Shown: piece by piece, positions 15,449-17,349 of the stretch
Layout of the letters: the number at the start of each line of letters is the position of its first letter
Position numbering within the stretch: the stretch's first letter is position 1
Assembly (NCBI GenBank): GCA_030666885.1
Contig: DAOUWY010000013.1
Span: 1 to 17,349, forward strand
Length of the DNA: 17,349 nt
Source of the DNA: Methanosarcinales archaeon
GTDB lineage: Archaea; Halobacteriota; Methanosarcinia; Methanosarcinales; Methanocomedenaceae
Direction of reading: 5' to 3'
Made by a program: the position numbers and the translations under genes
The notes under the pieces: generated by a model
Databases searched by the model: none
The model's input: the letters and a program-made list of their open reading frames with translations, nothing else
Told to the model about the DNA's origin: nothing

Positions 15449-15470
15449 CTGGGATATAAAAAAATCCCAG
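15449..15470. promoter_or_regulatory. TATA box embedded in an inverted repeat
   Basis: CTGGGAT (15449-15455) and ATCCCAG (15464-15470) are perfect 7-bp arms around ATAAAAAA. The plus-strand TATA box ATATAAAA (15454-15461) begins inside the left arm and fills the centre, about 40 bases before the GTG start at 15499. A protein bound to the palindrome would compete directly with TATA-binding protein, as expected for a repressor site. Confidence 0.55.
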
Positions 15471-15498
15471 ACCACTTCAAAAGACTTATTAGGTATTA

Positions 15499-15915
15499 GT
15501 GTCTGATTATTATTTTATGCGGTTAATTGTTTTTGCCATCATACTCATTGCACTCATAATGGCTTCTGGCTGTCTTGGAGAGAAAACAGTTATTAAAGCC
15601 AATGTTACAATTACAGAGCATAATGGAACACCGGTTATAGAAAGTATAGATGTTACAACTGCGAAAGTAAGCAAAGCCGAAGACCATATGCAGGTATCGA
15701 CTCACCTACCTGGTGTTTATATGAGTACTATCTGGAACTTAAAACATATCGACTACTGGAGATCTGTTGATTATAAAGGCAGTGGACAATATGAAATTAC
15801 ATCTGAACTGAAAACCATGCCAAACAAAGGAGACAGTGTCGATGTTTTTATTAAAGTGCGTGACAGCAATGGTGATGAAATGACTGCAAGCAAAATTACA
15901 CTAATATGGGAGTAA
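15499..15915 (+). CDS. Predicted lipoprotein of unknown function
   Basis: A 138-residue protein with a hydrophobic N-terminus and the lipobox-like LIMASGC, placing a lipid-modified cysteine at residue 25. The mature part (about 113 residues) is soluble, looks rich in beta strands and has no cysteine after the lipobox, so it carries no c-type heme. The family is unknown; the C-terminal DSVDVFIKVRDSNGDE segment resembles an immunoglobulin-like or other beta-sandwich fold. The start chosen is GTG at 15499 because AGGT lies six bases ahead; an in-frame ATG at 15517 would also leave a working signal. Its promoter holds the palindrome at 15449-15470. It sits between paralogous anchored cytochromes, so it may be an accessory or scaffold of that membrane-surface complex (inference). 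Confidence 0.72.
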   Translation: MSDYYFMRLIVFAIILIALIMASGCLGEKTVIKANVTITEHNGTPVIESIDVTTAKVSKAEDHMQVSTHLPGVYMSTIWNLKHIDYWRSVDYKGSGQYEITSELKTMPNKGDSVDVFIKVRDSNGDEMTASKITLIWE

Positions 15916-15997
15916 TTTTATTTAATTAATGAAAAGAGTTAAATATGAACTAAAGTATAGAATTAGTAACTTAAATAGTATTGATGAGTGAATTATT

Positions 15998-16714
15998 ATG
16001 GATAAGAAAAGTTTATTAATTTTAGGATTTGCCATAGTTGCAATCGGGTTATTCATTATACCCAGCACAATGTCGATGTTTATGGGACAGCATAATTGGT
16101 ACACTGTAACAACTGCCAGTGGTCAATATAAAATGTGTGAGAGATGTCACTTTGCCGAGGTAGGTGAATGGAGGGCTAATACCGGTGCGCATTCTGCATA
16201 TAAAGCAGTGATGGAGGCCGAAGGTGCAGATCCGGGCTGTTTCTGTCATCAGATCAATGTTACTGACTTGGAAAGTTTTGGAATCGATAGAACAGAAATT
16301 GACAATTTCGGCTATGAATTTTTCAATCAATCTGGAGATTTGGATAAATCAAACAAATCAAGTTGGGAATCAGCATGGCGATCAAAGGAGACGCCACATG
16401 CCGCAATTACAATCGATTGTGTATCCTGTCATACTAATGCCACCGCACAATTGGGCAATACGAATGAGGCACACACTCCTTTCTTCGAGCAATCTAAAGA
16501 CACGGAACTGAGTGATGTTGCATCCAACAATACTGCATGTATGGCATGTCATACAATGATAGGACTCAATATTACGATGGACCGGATAAGGGGCGGTTTA
16601 TTCATAAACGCAACCCATTCAGAGGATTATAACTGGACAGTCAATGTTGATATAAACAACACCAGAACAACCGAGTCTCAATATTGGGCTGCAAACGAAA
16701 CTAATAGTTCGTAA
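15998..16714 (+). CDS. Membrane-anchored cytochrome c, 3 CxxCH plus one CxCH
   Basis: A 238-residue protein with a membrane helix (about residues 6-26) ending in MSMFMGQHNWY, then heme motifs CERCH (C47), CVSCH (C141) and CMACH (C181). The cysteines at 81 and 83 form CFCH, a CxCH like that of the gene at 13604. The CERCHFAE segment closely matches CQRCHFAE of the gene at 14136; family members of this SMFxGQH type seem to have multiplied here. The heme domain should lie outside the membrane, and its tail carries several N-x-S/T sequons. A GAGTGA ribosome site lies about seven bases before the ATG. The 82-base gap after the lipoprotein gene is short enough for co-transcription. The TAA stop is the first three bases of a strong terminator hairpin. 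Confidence 0.83.
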   Translation: MDKKSLLILGFAIVAIGLFIIPSTMSMFMGQHNWYTVTTASGQYKMCERCHFAEVGEWRANTGAHSAYKAVMEAEGADPGCFCHQINVTDLESFGIDRTEIDNFGYEFFNQSGDLDKSNKSSWESAWRSKETPHAAITIDCVSCHTNATAQLGNTNEAHTPFFEQSKDTELSDVASNNTACMACHTMIGLNITMDRIRGGLFINATHSEDYNWTVNVDINNTRTTESQYWAANETNSS

Positions 16715-16749
16715 GTTGACCTATGGTCAACTTATCTTTCTTTTTTTTT
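16712..16749 (+). terminator. Hairpin plus T9 terminator closing the cytochrome cluster
   Basis: TAAGTTGACC (16712-16721) and GGTCAACTTA (16725-16734) form a perfect 10-bp stem with a 3-base loop, followed by a pyrimidine-rich stretch and nine T at 16741-16749. The stem begins with the stop codon of the cytochrome gene. It looks like a bacterial intrinsic terminator; in archaea the T-run alone may suffice. Confidence 0.85.
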
Positions 16750-16753
16750 AAGA

Positions 16754-17349
16754 ATGTCATTTATTGAACAGATTATTGGGACAATAATCTACAGCTCATT
16801 TCACCTTTATTATAATCATCTCTCGATTATAATTGGATTTTTTCTGTTGATTTCATTTTTCTATGTCTTCTACAGGCAAAATACTAATAAAATAAATATT
16901 ATCCCCTGTTTGATCAATCCTGTCATAAGAAAAAGTCCTGATCATAAACGAGCTTTAAAAGAGCAGACGAAGCAATATTACAAATTATCCAGAAGACCGA
17001 ATATTCTGCCAGTACTGGTTCCCCTGTTGATCACAGGATTTACAGCATATATCATTCTTAACCAGCTTGTGTTTTTTGCCATCATAACATCAGACAGCAT
17101 GTCACCCACCCTTAAAACAAAGGACCTTGTTCTCATGCAGAACCTGAAAGTCGATCCACAACAGGGAGATATCATCATGTTCGAAACAAAAGAGGCAACA
17201 ATGCCGGTTATCCACAGGATATATTCGATTTCAGGTGAGAATATAAGGACAAAAGGTGACGCTGCAGAACTAGTGGATAACTGGGTAATGAGAAAAGACC
17301 AGATATATGGGGAGGCTATAATATTTCAAGGTAAGCCAATTCTAGTTAA
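16754..17349 (+). CDS. Signal peptidase I (archaeal/ER type, S26B), C-terminal end beyond the window
   Basis: Membrane serine protease that removes signal peptides from secreted proteins. The frame is open for 198 codons from ATG at 16754 to the window edge. Two membrane segments are visible (about residues 26-42 and 83-108). The second leads into the active-site motif SDSMSPTL with Ser115. VIHRI with His154 replaces the lysine of bacterial enzymes, and KGDA with Asp169 (and Asp175 nearby) completes the triad expected in the archaeal and Sec11 family. No ribosome site precedes the ATG, and the terminator T-run lies immediately before it, so the start is uncertain or the mRNA is leaderless. 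The N-terminal extension before the second helix is longer than in minimal members. As neighbour of four secreted or anchored cytochromes it may process them, but it is probably a general enzyme. Confidence 0.9.
   Translation, partial: MSFIEQIIGTIIYSSFHLYYNHLSIIIGFFLLISFFYVFYRQNTNKINIIPCLINPVIRKSPDHKRALKEQTKQYYKLSRRPNILPVLVPLLITGFTAYIILNQLVFFAIITSDSMSPTLKTKDLVLMQNLKVDPQQGDIIMFETKEATMPVIHRIYSISGENIRTKGDAAELVDNWVMRKDQIYGEAIIFQGKPILV

Noticed and set aside
1..17349. Extrachromosomal Borg-like element, suggested by cytochromes and tandem repeats
   Set aside because: The window carries housekeeping genes (rtcA, nfnAB, signal peptidase) on both sides, and the only tandem repeat is a short microsatellite. 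No termini, replication or mobility genes are seen.
1..17349. CRISPR arrays, insertion sequences, tRNA or rRNA genes
   Set aside because: I looked for regularly spaced repeats, transposase motifs and tRNA folds and found none that hold up.

Overview
The window looks like chromosomal DNA of an anaerobic archaeon. The genome is moderately AT-rich, TATA boxes sit about 25-50 bases before start codons, Shine-Dalgarno sites are mixed, and one terminator-like signal is a bare T-run. The archaeal gene types include a Ser/His/Asp signal peptidase I and an NfnAB pair. The many c-type multiheme cytochromes carry membrane anchors and dense N-glycosylation sequons. I infer a Methanosarcinales-type lineage doing extracellular electron transfer (ANME-2, Methanoperedens or GoM-Arc1-like). 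The exact lineage cannot be read from the sequence.

Layout. Bases 1-4696, all on the minus strand, hold housekeeping and redox genes: RNA 3'-phosphate cyclase (rtcA, cut by the window edge, with a hexanucleotide microsatellite in frame), a CoA-disulfide reductase/NADH oxidase-type flavoprotein overlapping it by ATGA, and an overlapping nfnA-nfnB pair for ferredoxin/NAD(P)H electron bifurcation. Bases 4697-6074, also minus, hold a putative Cys-rich microORF, a small V4R/methanogen-output-domain-like protein and a membrane-anchored pentaheme cytochrome. A 458-base gene-poor spacer (6075-6532) separates the pentaheme gene from the divergent plus-strand cluster.

The plus-strand cluster (6533-16714) is the centrepiece. 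It starts with a 2354-residue secreted protein that fuses an N-terminal NosD/PbH1-type beta-helix to a C-terminal region with 31 canonical CxxCH motifs and five non-canonical ones. Three small membrane-anchored cytochromes follow, together with a predicted lipoprotein; a minus-strand membrane protein of unknown role is embedded between them. A hairpin plus T9 terminator closes the cluster, and a partial signal peptidase I follows.

How it may work together. The small anchored cytochromes could pass electrons from the membrane to the giant surface cytochrome, whose heme region is built from four or five repeats of exactly six hemes, like a modular wire. Its beta-helix head could bind glycans or a partner cell. 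NfnAB and the CoA-disulfide reductase-like enzyme balance cytoplasmic carriers. Three GGAT/ATCC inverted repeats at promoters or in spacers around the cytochrome genes, and the small V4R-like protein, are candidates for shared control. These functional links are inference.
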